Positions 25,001 through 33,889 of a stretch of DNA of 64,000 nt are shown one piece after another; positions within the stretch are counted from its first letter, which is position 1; each line of letters opens with the position of its first letter. Position numbers and translations under genes: made by a program. Source of the DNA: Trichobilharzia szidati (Eukaryota > Platyhelminthes > Trematoda > Strigeidida > Schistosomatidae). The stretch is from positions 42,768,633-42,832,632 of the forward strand of contig OX235271.1 of NCBI GenBank assembly GCA_944472155.2, written 5' to 3'. The notes below the pieces were generated by a model. It saw only the letters and a program-made list of their open reading frames with translations. It did not search any database and was not told the origin of the DNA.

Positions 25001-28000
25001 TGCAAATCTGATTTTTGTTTTTTGTGCTGAGTGCAGCATAGACGATTTCCAAACTAATTTCAGAGTGATGAAGCTGAACCTTGGATTTCCGATCACGCAT
25101 GGCTGCCCGCCTACCTTTGACATGCTCGTCTCTGCTGTCCACCTGTAGTAGAAACGACTCTGTCCAGATGAGTGGAAGAGGTAACCAATCTCAAATTTAT
25201 TCCGTTCACAGTGATTGATGCTTGTTGTTGTTGTTAGTTGGTTGGTTGGTTGGTTGGTAGGTTGGCTGATTGGTTGGTTATCTTCATCACCTCTGTCGTC
25301 TCTATGCTCACTTGAAGTTCCGTCTTCGCTGCCTGCCTCTTCTGCTAAGTTGTTGTTTCTCATCTGTAAGTCTTCGACTTCGTGTGATGTTAGATATAAA
25401 TCATCCACGATGCCTAGACCTCCTGGGTTCTTGTGGTTGGTTCGGCGTATTCCTCTCCTCTCACTTCCACGAACGGTGCGCCACATAATCCATTCCAGTA
25501 GAATTAGGAATGTCATCGACGACAGTAGACAGCTCTGTCTAACTCATGTCTTCACTTCAAATTCTCCACTGAGCTTTGTTTTGTGGGTCACCTGATACGT
25601 TTTTTTTTACAGATAGTTGGGAAGATCTCTGTCATTTTGTGTTTATGGAAAGTGAAATCATGACCATGGATGATTGATTTCTTATTCTGAATATACCTGA
25701 TGAGAAACTTCTAACTGCTGCAGATAATCTCTCAAGTTAAATCGCCAATATTTTCAATTTGTTGTATATTCTAAATGGATGTGACTTCTTGATTCTGAGA
25801 CAGTTGTGGATATCATTTACGAATTTACTCACAGATGTATACAAGAATGATGAATCTGTTATGAACTGTCTAAAGACAGAAGGTGACGAGTACAGAAGTG
25901 AGTGAAATATTCTTCCATTTATATTTTCTAATTGCTTGGACCCAGACATTTACCTGTCTCAGTGATGAACAACATATTTTATTCACCTGCTGAATTGTGG
26001 TATTCGAAGTAGAAACATGGAAACTGATGATGTCATACATCGTCTAATATAGTCCAATTTGAGGGAGTTAAACATGTGCTGCACGGAAGGACAGTAGGTA
26101 CTGTGTGGTAAGGTGTATGCGTCTTAAAACGCTGAATATATTTCTTTCACTTAGTATAGTTTACAGAAGCTACAGTTGTGAAGAAAGCAGTATTGGATGA
26201 ATTGATCAGTTTCAGTACAAGGATTCGTCAACTGAATACTCCCTTACATACATTGCTATTTATACAATTTCCTTTTAAGTTTAAATGCATAAACAAAGAC
26301 AAGTACGTTGTGACAACAAACAACAAAGGATCGACTTCAAACGATGTGTGATCTGTGAGTGGTGAGTGATAATCTGTTAAGGTCATTATTAAGTGAGGAG
26401 TATTCATCACAGCACACAGACTGGTGTAAGGACTTGAGATATTATGGTAGAACCAAGACAGTGATTAGCATATGGATTTTTTACATTATAGATTATTTAA
26501 AATAACCCCAGAGTGTTTAGGATTTTTTGAGTATATATTTTGATGATCAATAGAATTCGAATACTTCTGCGGAAGAAGCTGTGGCTTGCACGGAGAAACG
26601 TTCAGGAAAATTTGTTTTGATTTTTCCTAAACAAGCTAGGGTTATTTTAAATAGTTTATAATATACCAAATCTATATGTCTATCACTGTATTAGTTCTCC
26701 CACGATATCTCTAGTCCTTACACCAGTCTGTGTACTGTGATGAATATTCTTCACTTATTAATGACCTTAACAGATTATCACTTGCCACTCATAGATCACA
26801 CATCGGTTGGAATCGATACTTTGTTGTTTGTTGTCACAACGTACTTGTCTTTGAATAAGGCATTAAGAAGACAAATTTCGCGAGATGATATCATTTCGTA
26901 GTTTCTTTACAACCGCTTTATAACTAACATGGTTAACAATAATAAAATAAAGTTCATGACAATTACTCAGTTAAATAGAAACAAAAGTACATACTAATGA
27001 CCAATCATATTTAGATAGGTCATGTTGTCCATGGTAGGCGAAGATTGAAGTCTATTGATTTTTGTACACACAGTTTAGCCTGTATGTGATTAATCCAAAG
27101 TGCTTCCATCACCTTCAATAACCTTGAATTAGAGTTATGTGAAATAATTGTAAAACAGTCATTAATATTGATTTTGAGACCTGACATTAATAAGTGTTTT
27201 GCAATGGATGACGCTGGATTTCTATTCAGATTACTGGCATTGGGATTTTCAATATGATTTAGTAGCCATTTTGGAACATGTTCTTTCCGACGACATTGGA
27301 ACATTCTGTTGATTCTACCTATATAGGTGTCACCACAGCTGCAGGTGAACTTGTAGATACAGTTTGAATTAGAGTCCACAGAATTTCGTCCTTTAATCGT
27401 AGGTACAGGGATAGAAAATGTTCGGCACGTGAGAAAAAGAGATGCGGCGTAGAATGTGCGTTTGATGGCTGACCGAAGTCTTTGAGCTGTCAACTGCATA
27501 ATCTGATCACCCTTGAATGGTAGGTTAATAAAGATAGCTTTCTTTGGTACCGAAGCTGTCTTTTCGAGATGCGGTCTTTCTTTACTGTGACAACTGATAA
27601 AGTTTTCCGGATAACCATTAGCTAATAAAACTGAATGTATATGTCGAAACTCATCTATCACTGTGTCACTCGTGCATATTTTTCGGGCCCTTGAGAACAA
27701 ACATTTCACTAGGGAACGTTTATACTGGATAGGAACAAAACTGGTAAAATGAAGATATTGTCCACTCCATGTCTGTTTACGAAAGATAGATCTCTGAATC
27801 GTACCATCATCTCTCCTGGTCATTTTAATATCGAGGAAACCGAGTTTGTTATTCGATTCGCGTTCGGAAGTCACTCGGATATTTGGATGAATATGATCAA
27901 ATAGAGTAATAAAGTTTTCAATAGATTTACCATTATTAGCAATAATGAGGGTATCATCTACATAACGTTTATACAGCATAAATTCTCCAAGCATACCTTG

Positions 28001-31000
28001 CATTTGTCTTTCCAATTTCGACATGAAAATATCTGCTAACAGGGGCGCAAGAGGGTTACCCATCGCAACACCATCGATTTGTTTGTATGCATTTTCTTGA
28101 GAGGTGAATCTTATACTTTCTGTACACATTAAGATGATGTCTCTGATGTAAGTTACAGGAATAGGCAAGTTTATTTCATTGCTTGTGATGTAATCGAAAA
28201 GGAAATCAACAGTTTAATTGATGGGAACATTGGTGAATAAAGATTCTATGTCAATAGAACACATAACCTTATCCTTGATGTTCAAGGTGTCTAGCGTATC
28301 TGTCAGATCAAATGAACTTTTTAAAGAATGATTTGATAATGAGTCTCTTACAGGCGTAAGGACTTCTGTAATCCATTTTGCGATTTTGTGGTATGGAGAT
28401 CTCGACATGTCTAAGATGGGTCTCAGTGGGTTACCAGTTTTGTGGATCTTCGGAAGGCCATAAAGCTGGGGAGTATGCGACCCAATTGCTTTAAGTTGTT
28501 TATAAAGGTTTTCATCTATAAAACCATGCATCAGTAAAATCTGAAGCTGATGGTTGATCTGATTTTCCACAAGCAGCACATTGTCAGTGGCATTGTCCAC
28601 CAGAAATTTGGACTGATCTTTGAGGATATCATTCATTTTGTTTTGATAATCCCATTTGTCCATAATGACAACGCCTTCTCCCTTATCAGGTTTAAGGATA
28701 ATAAGATTATCTTTTTCAATTAATTCCTTAAGTGCGGCGTGGTGTTCTTTTGATAAATCATTTTTCTGGTGTATTCTAGCATTTAGAAATTGGTGAGAAA
28801 TGTCTACCAGTTTAACTTTAAACCAGTCAAGATCATCTTTACTAGAAGGAGTTAAATCAGAGATTTGATCATAAAGGTTTTCATACTGTGACTGAACTTC
28901 CATTTTGTTTATTTTCATAGGAATAGTTTTGTACTTCAATCCATAAGATAATGCTTCCAACTGTAGTTGGGATAGAGTGCAGTTAGATAAATTAATTATA
29001 TGCTTGTGGATATCTTGAGGAAATTCCAAAATATGATTCGTGTCTTTCAAAGATTTTGTTAATTTTTTTTCAGTGGAAGTTATAGTCTTTTTTACCATAT
29101 CATTGCAAAATACAGTGAATTTAATCCGATATACTAAAGATAAACTATCCATAACGGGAATTAGTCTTTGGTGTGTTTCAATAAATTTCGAAAGTTTGTC
29201 ATTAATTTGATCAATTTCTAATTCAGCAAGATGCTGAAGATTGGAGAGTGAAGATTTTGACTTATTTCGACGTAGTGATTAGTAAAATGATATAGGAAAA
29301 TTTTTATTTTGGATGCAGTTGCGATAAAACCATAGTCGTTCACGCTGAATAACAATTTTACATCTCAGATTTAGAAGACAGTTCAGAAGTCTTATAGTAT
29401 CTTTCGGGAGCCTTCGTTTGAGAAAATTAAAACAATTAGTCCCTTTGATAAATTTGAATAAGGCATTAAAACTTAAAAGGAAATTGTATGAATAGCAATG
29501 TATGTAAGGGAGTATTCAGTTGACGAGTCCTTCCACCGAAATTTATCAATTCATTCGATACTGCCCCCTTCACTACAGTTGTTGACTTAAATTAGCTTTA
29601 TGGTTACAGATTGAAACAGACACATATAAATTCGTAATACACAATTGAATGATAGCTGCATTCTTGATCACAAACTTACTTTATTCCTTCTAATTTCTGA
29701 TCAGGTAAAGAGCAAGATTTCAACAGCCAACAGTGTGATAAATATCTGGTGAAAGTGGACGCTTCAGGTAGTCTCTTATGCCTATTTTATATTTTGATAA
29801 ATAATTATATTGACAGTAGTAATATATCATAATAAATTATAGTGATATTTGACATTATCTTTGTTGTTATTATTATCATGCCTTTAAAGATATGACAAGT
29901 GTAATTCCTAAAGTCACCATGCTTTCACTACCAGTTGAATTGAATGACATGCAGATGTATTTGAATAAGAGCAATTCGAACACTCCCTAGTAAGCGGTGG
30001 TCGATGGAAATGATGATTTCACTAAGAAGAAGTCTAAAGAAAAAACAAGCCGAAATGAGTCATTTTTGTTTTTCTACAGTTACAATGAGACCAGCACACC
30101 TATAACAGAAATTAACTGACTGATATTCTCCCATTGTTCTTAGGTTTCAGAGTATCTTCTGAAGCTGTGTATAGATTTTGCATCACCCATTGTGCTTCTC
30201 ATGACCAACCTATCTCATCTATCTCTGAGTCTGACAGTTGTGAGGAATCTAAAGAACTTACCCTTGAAAAATGCAGCTAACGAAAAAGACAGAGGCTATA
30301 ACCTGAGAGATTTCGTATGAAAATTTAGCATCATATGGCATAACGCGTAAACCACTAGGTGGCAGGGGAATCAGGCGAAATGATTCCTGTAACACATGAT
30401 TTACATGCAAGTAACATGTGGATTCTGTCCATGTGTGTGTGTGCACATGTAGTTGTGATATCTGTTTCCACACCTGCATATTGTGAAGAACATTTCAACT
30501 AATGAGTACGTACAACGATGATTTACTCAATGTATTGAATTATTCATAAATTATTTCATATGATTCCTGGTCATTGCATTCCCCAATTTAATTCATTATG
30601 TATAGTGAGATGTGAATATAAACCAACTGCCTCCATTAAATTTCAGATGTAGAGAAATTGATAAAAAGTTTAGATAATGAATATTATAACAGGGCAAAGT
30701 TCGGTGCTTCAGTCTGTAAGTACAGCTTTTTTGTTTTGGGCCTTCTTAGTTATTCTATTTCCTCCAGTGTTCTCACAACTCCAACACCGAAAGAAAACGA
30801 AACAACTAATTGAAATAGTATAAAGTGATCTCATGTGTTACGTGTAACATGCTGAAGAAATTATCTACTAGACAACAGTGTCGTGGTAATAGTTTGTTTC
30901 CAACAGTTACCAGAATTCTTGCACAGAAGAATCTCAGCTGAAGGTGACTAAACTGTCTCCCCTCGCAACCTAGTGATACTTTCCTTTTAACAGCTGTCAT

Positions 31001-33628
31001 CTGCGAGTGAATACCACCACAACATTTGAAGCACTTACTTATTGTAGATGCAAACTATTCCATCACACAACTGAGATTCATTCGAATTCATTCGACAGCT
31101 CCTATCACGCGTACTTATCAAATGTGGTTGAATAGACTGACACGTCAAAGATCAATGTCAGCATTCATTGGGTAGCTAAATGTTATCACCATTTCACTTT
31201 GTAGTTTTGAAAAATCTCCATGAAACTGCTGTCAACAATTTAAAAAGTAAGTTTAACATCATGTTAATTTTTCATATTTGTAATTATGTGAATTTGACTG
31301 ATGGAAGAAGATGCTTTCATGGAAGTGTGGTTGAGATTTAAAACAATGTAAGGGATAGCAAATAACATGAGTTAAGTCACCATAATTTCAGTAGTCACAT
31401 TATATCGGAGGTTGTTGACGTATTCACCCTATCCCACACATCCAGTTTAGAGGTGATCGATGCAAAAATGATATATAGCTTTATGTGTTTACATTTCACA
31501 CAATACGAAATGAAACGTACAAGAAGTTCAGTAAGGATGTTGATCTTTCCAACGATTTCATGCTCAAAAGCAGCTGAACAGTCACATTCTCATACATGAG
31601 TTCACACACTAACGAAAAAGATTAAGTACGATAACAATTCTCAACTTGACGCGAAAGTTTCAAGGTGTGAATGCAGATTCTAGGGGCTTATAAACAAAAT
31701 CACACAGGATTAGAAACTGGTTGTAAATTGTTTTTGAACGAATACAGCTGTGAATAGGATGATATTCTCTAGTCTTCCGGTGCTGCTAAGCAGTGTTAAC
31801 GACAAACTCGCCAATATAACCACTCTTGTGCACATATCAGTTTACCTGCTCGTGAACAGCTATGCGCGTCTATTCAATCATGTTAGAAAACACTATCCAG
31901 CAAGCTTCAGAGAGAAGACACTGGTTCAATACGAAGCGCCATAATTGAGCACCTCGTTAACATAAGCAACAGCATTTCAACTGACTCACTAATCAGATTC
32001 GTTCACAAAGTAGACAAAAATCTCCTGGAAGGTAGTAAGTTTCCGACTTATCTATACTGCAGATGTCATAACCATATTTATGGAAAAGCCGGAGCCAAAT
32101 GCTCAGAAGTAGCAAGTTCAACCGCTGCATTTACCAACGATCCACTTCGGTTCGACTCATTAAATTTTTGTTGTCTGTTTTTTCACTGCCCCCATATTTT
32201 ACACCTTCAGTTATAAAAGCTACTAATCCAGTTAGTTTCCATGCTTCTCCTGTTCACACATGCATTGGCTCAGAAACAATTTTACAACCATTTTCTAATC
32301 CTGTGTGATTAAGTTTATTCGCTTCCCAGAATCTGCATTCACACCTTGAAACCTATGACATCAAGTTGAGATTTGTTATCACCCTTAATCACCTTCGTTA
32401 TTATGTGGTCTTAAATAACAACTGTGCGTCGGTGTCACAGTTTTAAACGCTCGCTGACCATAGACATGCTCCGGGGTTCTATCTCTTGGCGACGCACACG
32501 TGATATCAGTTGTCAGCTTGCTAAATTCGGCTAACGATATCACATGCTGAAAATTCCATACTTATTCCAAAAATACGGTGTGGAATCAAGCCAGAATAAA
32601 AAATAAAAAAATTTGTAAACTCATGTAAATGAATGTGACTGTTCAGTTTACTTTGAGAACGAAGTCGTCGGAAAGATCAACATTTCTGCTGAACTTCTTG
32701 TTTTCTTCTCGCTAATGTCCCGATGAGTATCTTCCATGGATTCAAAAAAATGAAACCAACGTCTTACTGGTAACAGCACTGAATTTCCGGTCTAATTTCA
32801 TAGAAGAATATCAGCCTCATTCACTGCTAATAATTCTTAAGTGAAATAAATCTGGATAACATGACTGACTGAATCCATACTAACTGCAGTGGTGAATCTT
32901 TATTACATTGTCTGCATTGAAGAAGTCTTGAAATGAAGCGTAACATAATTGAGTTTCAGAAACTGATAAGTTTATTTTATTCAGAACAATCAGCGCTCTT
33001 TCCTTCAACACAGTATTCATGACAAAAAGTGAACGTTTCACTCCTTCAATATGCGCATCATTTCTTTATTTCACCTGATTCGATCTTTCAAAATATTTTT
33101 AAATTATTCCTTTACGTTCTCTGGGGAATACAGGGCTTCAAGCTAGAGGCTTGAAGTTTCGGTAGCGCAAACTTACCCCCTTACCAGTTTTAGTACTGGT
33201 TTAGTGAGGTAAAGAAGTGCGTCTGTGGCCGGGTATCCAAACCTGAAGCACCAGCGTGGTTGGCGAGCATTTCATCGATGCGCCACCGACGCACACTACA
33301 TTCATAAATATTTATATATATATATGGGCGACTGTACACAAATTGAGAATGATATCGGTGAAAAAAGTAACACAATTTGTTGAGCATCTTCTCACCCCCC
33401 ACCCTTCTCATGTGTCTCAATGGAGGGGGGGAATTTCAAGTTGCTGCTTAAACTTCAAAAACGCTTGAAGCCCTCATATGTTGCACGAGTCGGAAAAAGG
33501 CAAATGAATGACAAACAGACATGAGAGGAGGCGGGAGGGCAGAAAATACTCCTTTTCACACACATATATATCTGTCGATAATACTCATCGTTTATATTTC
33601 CTATGCAGAAATAAAGAAACGCAACTAG
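12971..33628 (+). CDS. Micro-exon gene (MEG) encoding a secreted Lys-rich protein, 15 predicted exons
   Basis: Joining 12971-13031, 13124-13288, 14806-14868, 15841-15891, 21146-21208, 22072-22107, 22152-22208, 22833-22865, 25613-25651, 25724-25735, 25835-25882, 29705-29767, 30647-30715, 31205-31246 and 33609-33628 gives one open frame of 273 codons plus stop. Every internal exon is a multiple of 3 (12-165 nt) and enters and leaves in phase 1, with AG acceptors and GT donors. Exon 1 encodes a signal peptide (MSRNIRIAVITLLAFAAINE). The mature chain is rich in Lys, Asn and Glu with six cysteines and no transmembrane segment. This architecture is that of schistosome MEGs, whose products are secreted, often from the oesophageal gland. 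Which MEG it is, I cannot say. Exons of 39 and 12 nt (25613, 25724) are the least certain. An in-frame ATG at 12938 is an alternative start. Confidence 0.8.
13124..13288 (+). CDS. MEG exon 2 (165 nt)
   Basis: Acceptor TATATTGTCAG, donor GTAAGA. It encodes 55 residues with two cysteines (VQCETWKVYKLNSCETLK) and a Lys-rich end (DSSKLKKVKRLLSSTK). Internal AG sites at about 13216 and 13237 would give shorter in-frame exons of 72 and 51 nt. The last 51 nt are the part duplicated at 15841. Confidence 0.8.
13400..14580 (-). mobile_element. RTE-like LINE fragment, copy in duplication unit 1
   Basis: Minus-strand frame at 14579-14172 has EVKTGVRQSCLLS and the active-site-like GIVDDLYLTS of an RTE reverse transcriptase. 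The low-coordinate end is the element's 3' terminus with an AAT tail (13403-13417). It is 5'-truncated and non-functional, and antisense to the host gene. At 13539-13551 it holds the empty site of the 3.7-kb insertion seen in copy 2. Confidence 0.75.
14806..14868 (+). CDS. MEG exon 3 (63 nt)
   Basis: Acceptor TTTCCAATAG, donor GTAAGT. Phase 1-1, 21 codons, encoding GTPNFANKLKNSEKKVQKLT. An identical exon lies at 21146-21208. Confidence 0.85.
15118..15702. mobile_element. Non-autonomous TIR element (MITE-like), 585 bp
   Basis: Ends are inverted repeats: left GGCCAAGTTAAACTTTAAGC, right end reversed GGCAAAGTTAAACTTTAAGC, both continuing ACCA. It encodes nothing. Its interior (15290-15450) is full of degenerate GGTTAG/AGGGTT words. 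The same place in copy 2 (about 21449-21462) lacks it. Flanks suggest a short imperfect target duplication (TGAC/TTAC), so the superfamily is not settled. Confidence 0.7.
15841..15891 (+). CDS. MEG exon 2' (51 nt), duplicated part of exon 2
   Basis: Acceptor AAATTTCCAG, donor GTAAGA. Encodes GDSSKLKKVKRLLSSTK, the same as the end of exon 2 except for the first residue. The acceptor sits exactly at the duplication junction and is not in the equivalent place in copy 1. Length and phase keep the frame. Confidence 0.75.
15964..16154 (-). mobile_element. RTE-like LINE fragment, unit 2, 3' part
   Basis: Same sequence as 13361-13551, cut by the 3.7-kb insertion. The last 13 bp (16142-16154) are the left target-site duplication. 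Confidence 0.75.
16172..17611 (-). pseudogene. LINE reverse transcriptase core
   Basis: 479 codons. In order: NQAGFRPGRGCIDHIFTLRQ, AIFLDLKAALDSVD, SGVRQGCPLSPFLFNFIIDM, LEYTDDIVLLGEDADEM (active site YTDD; YADD is usual), HFTYLGSCIS and SVLLYGGETWPLR. The RT core is open from the middle onward. Because of the upstream breaks the whole element cannot make one protein. Confidence 0.85.
17721..17960 (-). pseudogene. LINE RT N-terminal fragment
   Basis: Frame-shifted continuation with ICNLKQGKAAGPNGIIPEVF, the start of the RT domain. A further frameshift near 17720 leads to KKGDKSSCDNHRGISLT. Confidence 0.7.
18091..18672 (-). pseudogene. LINE endonuclease C-terminus and linker
   Basis: Same frame as the upstream piece. 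TQIDHIAISYRWRGS and DHALVRTRVCLRL carry the conserved S/I-D-H and final D-H motifs of the endonuclease; a linker follows. It ends in a frameshift near 18091. Confidence 0.75.
18682..19644 (-). pseudogene. LINE apurinic-type endonuclease domain
   Basis: 320 codons. Contains FNVRTLCQIGQQASLAKTL, then CCVSETRIQD (the catalytic Glu), and VVLAGDFNAQVG (the D-x-N motif) of the exonuclease-endonuclease-phosphatase fold used by LINEs to nick target DNA. It ends at a TGA just after DNGDRLLQFC. The next frame resumes in register, so only this nonsense codon separates it from 18091-18672. Confidence 0.8.
19879..20925 (-). mobile_element. RTE-like LINE fragment, unit 2, continuation
   Basis: Resumes at the right target-site duplication and matches 13539-14585 with few changes. 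The VDDLYLTS RT block is at about 20625-20650. Confidence 0.75.
21146..21208 (+). CDS. MEG exon 3' (63 nt), duplicate of exon 3
   Basis: Acceptor CTCTCCAATAG, donor GTAAGT. The 63 coding nt are identical to 14806-14868; the flanking intron differs at a few bases, including within the pyrimidine tract. Confidence 0.85.
22072..22107 (+). CDS. MEG exon 4 (36 nt)
   Basis: Acceptor CTTCTTAAAG, donor GTAAGT. Phase 1-1, 12 codons: NKLAKKGKRTDE. It resembles the NKLK part of exon 3, which suggests an older exon duplication. Confidence 0.8.
22152..22208 (+). CDS. MEG exon 5 (57 nt)
   Basis: Acceptor TTGATTTTAG, donor GTACGT, only 44 nt after exon 4. Encodes YVNCIREQFKYKYGNKFDK with one cysteine. Confidence 0.8.
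22833..22865 (+). CDS. MEG exon 6 (33 nt)
   Basis: Acceptor AATTTTTCAG, donor GTAAGC. Phase 1-1, 11 codons: LVSDAINSNKN. Confidence 0.75.
23093..24620 (-). mobile_element. RTE-like LINE, degenerate, in the MEG intron
   Basis: Minus-strand pieces: a linker (24477-24226); the RT start INAGKAAGPDG-like at 24223-23999 (MLNAGKAAGPDGFPAEG); and DREVILQLLRYYGVPPTII ... LIQQLYNNAECQ at 23906-23706. Low-coordinate end is the 3' terminus. Frameshifts and stops throughout. Antisense to the host gene. Confidence 0.7.
24621..25602 (-). mobile_element. RTE-like LINE fragment, third copy with a different 3' end
   Basis: 24889-25602 matches the fragment in the two duplication units (RT block VDDLYLTS, 25385-25410) and shares several variants with unit 2 rather than unit 1. 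24621-24888 is a different 3' end that includes GGGCTTCAAGCTAGAG, seen again at 33140. The 5'-truncated end stops about 10 nt before MEG exon 7. Confidence 0.65.
25613..25651 (+). CDS. MEG exon 7 (39 nt), tentative
   Basis: Strong acceptor (T run then ACAG), donor GTGAAA. Encodes NSWEDLCHFVFME in phase 1. A weaker donor inside would give an 18-nt version. It lies about 13 nt beyond the end of an RTE insertion, so its pyrimidine tract is squeezed between the two. Confidence 0.55.
25724..25735 (+). CDS. MEG exon 8 (12 nt), tentative micro-exon
   Basis: Acceptor ACTGCTGCAG, donor GTTAAA; four codons (NNLS) that keep phase 1. The donor is weak and the exon tiny, so it may be skipped or false; the frame holds either way. 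Confidence 0.4.
25835..25882 (+). CDS. MEG exon 9 (48 nt)
   Basis: Acceptor TTTACTCACAG, donor GTGACG. Encodes NVYKNDESVMNCLKTE, one cysteine, phase 1-1. Confidence 0.75.
27020..28168 (-). pseudogene. Penelope-like RT C-terminal half and GIY-YIG endonuclease
   Basis: 382 codons in the frame of the upstream piece. DGVAMGNPLAPLLADIFMSK and YKRYVDDTLII are RT motifs with the YVDD active site. NCIYKFTCSCGDTYIGR at about residues 270-286 is the GIY-YIG endonuclease signature. The C-terminus ends AKLCVQKSIDFNLRLPW. Only two nonsense codons interrupt the whole ORF, so the insertion is fairly young. Confidence 0.85.
28214..29460 (-). pseudogene. Penelope-like ORF, N-terminal part and start of RT
   Basis: One frame is open except for TAA near 29278 and TAA at 28214. 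It includes RRLPKDTIRLLNCLLN (about 29430), LIILKPDKGEGVVIMDK, and YGLPKIHKTGNPLRPI, the latter two being standard early RT blocks of Penelope-like enzymes. It ends MCSIDIESLFTNVPIN, where the catalytic Asp of motif A is present. The same frame continues in 27020-28168. Confidence 0.8.
29705..29767 (+). CDS. MEG exon 10 (63 nt)
   Basis: Acceptor TTTCTGATCAG, donor GTAGTC. Encodes GKEQDFNSQQCDKYLVKVDA plus Ser, one cysteine. It follows an intron of 3.8 kb almost filled by a Penelope-like element. Confidence 0.8.
29890..29898 (+). CDS. Possible 9-nt MEG micro-exon
   Basis: ATATGACAA sits between a CCTTTAAAG acceptor resembling that of exon 4 and a weak GTGTAA donor. It would add three codons (DMT) in phase. 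Not included in the main model. Confidence 0.2.
30647..30715 (+). CDS. MEG exon 11 (69 nt)
   Basis: Acceptor TAAATTTCAG, donor GTAAGT. Encodes 23 residues starting DVEKLIKSLDNEYYN and ending KFGASV. Phase 1-1. Confidence 0.8.
31205..31246 (+). CDS. MEG exon 12 (42 nt)
   Basis: Acceptor CACTTTGTAG, donor GTAAGT. Encodes FLKNLHETAVNNLK, predicted amphipathic helix, phase 1-1. Confidence 0.8.
32424..32615 (+). mobile_element. tRNA-derived SINE, plus orientation
   Basis: Diverged copy: B-box region GGGGTTCTATCTC, body TGATATCAGTTGTCAG, ending GGTGTGGAATCAAGC and an A-rich tail. Found in the last MEG intron, sense to the gene. Confidence 0.7.
33110..33300 (+). repeat. Dispersed repeat sharing GGGCTTCAAGCTAGAG
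   Basis: 33115-33175 is similar to 24625-24690: a CTTCAAG...CTTGAAG inverted repeat preceded by an ACGTTC-GGGGAA-like start. Probably the 3' end of an RTE subfamily; no coding to confirm it. A short (TA)n run follows at 33311-33325. Confidence 0.45.
33609..33628 (+). CDS. MEG terminal exon coding part
   Basis: Acceptor TTTCCTATGCAG. In phase 1 it encodes KIKKRN then TAG at 33626-33628. The exon continues as 3' UTR towards the AATAAA signals at 33836 and 33884. Confidence 0.7.
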
Positions 33629-33835
33629 AAGAATACAATCAACGTCTCCTTCGCACTTGCCGTCAAACCACTAATTATTTGTGGTAGTGAACACACATAA
33701 AACGTGACGGTTTTCATGAATGTTTTTTCACATTAACATGTTTGTTAAATCATCTGTTGTTGAATAATTCTCATTGTTTCTGGAAACTTGACTCATCTGC
33801 TTTTCTGCTGTGCTAATTTACCATAACTCGTTTAT

Positions 33836-33889
33836 AATAAACTTTGTCCCATTCCATTACTGTTTCATTGTTTTATAAAAGTTAATAAA
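33836..33889 (+). terminator. Polyadenylation signals of the micro-exon gene
   Basis: AATAAA at 33836-33841 and 33884-33889, 210-260 nt after the stop codon, a usual 3' UTR distance. Which is used is unknown. Confidence 0.55.

Larger units (their letters stand above)
26158..29590 (-). mobile_element. Penelope-like element with inverted terminal segments
   Basis: The element fills most of the intron between MEG exons 9 and 10. Its ORF runs on the minus strand (29460 to 27020). The 5' segment (29480-29590) is repeated in inverted orientation at 26158-26282. 26290-26530 is inverted again at 26625-26862, leaving a loop of about 95 bp. Such partial, inverted or tandem terminal copies are typical of Penelope-like insertions. 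Schistosome members known in the literature include Cercyon and Perere-10; I did not assign this one. Confidence 0.8.

Noticed and set aside
26158..26222. Possible MEG exon after the TTAGTATAG acceptor
   Set aside because: The stretch aligns with the 5' segment of the Penelope element at 29500-29590, so its open frame belongs to the element.
29515..29560. Hammerhead-ribozyme-like GACGAGTCC ... GAAA near the Penelope end (also in inverted form near 26200)
   Set aside because: The conserved CTGANGA start has T instead of C, and the stem II halves do not pair in either copy. It is also on the strand opposite the ORF.
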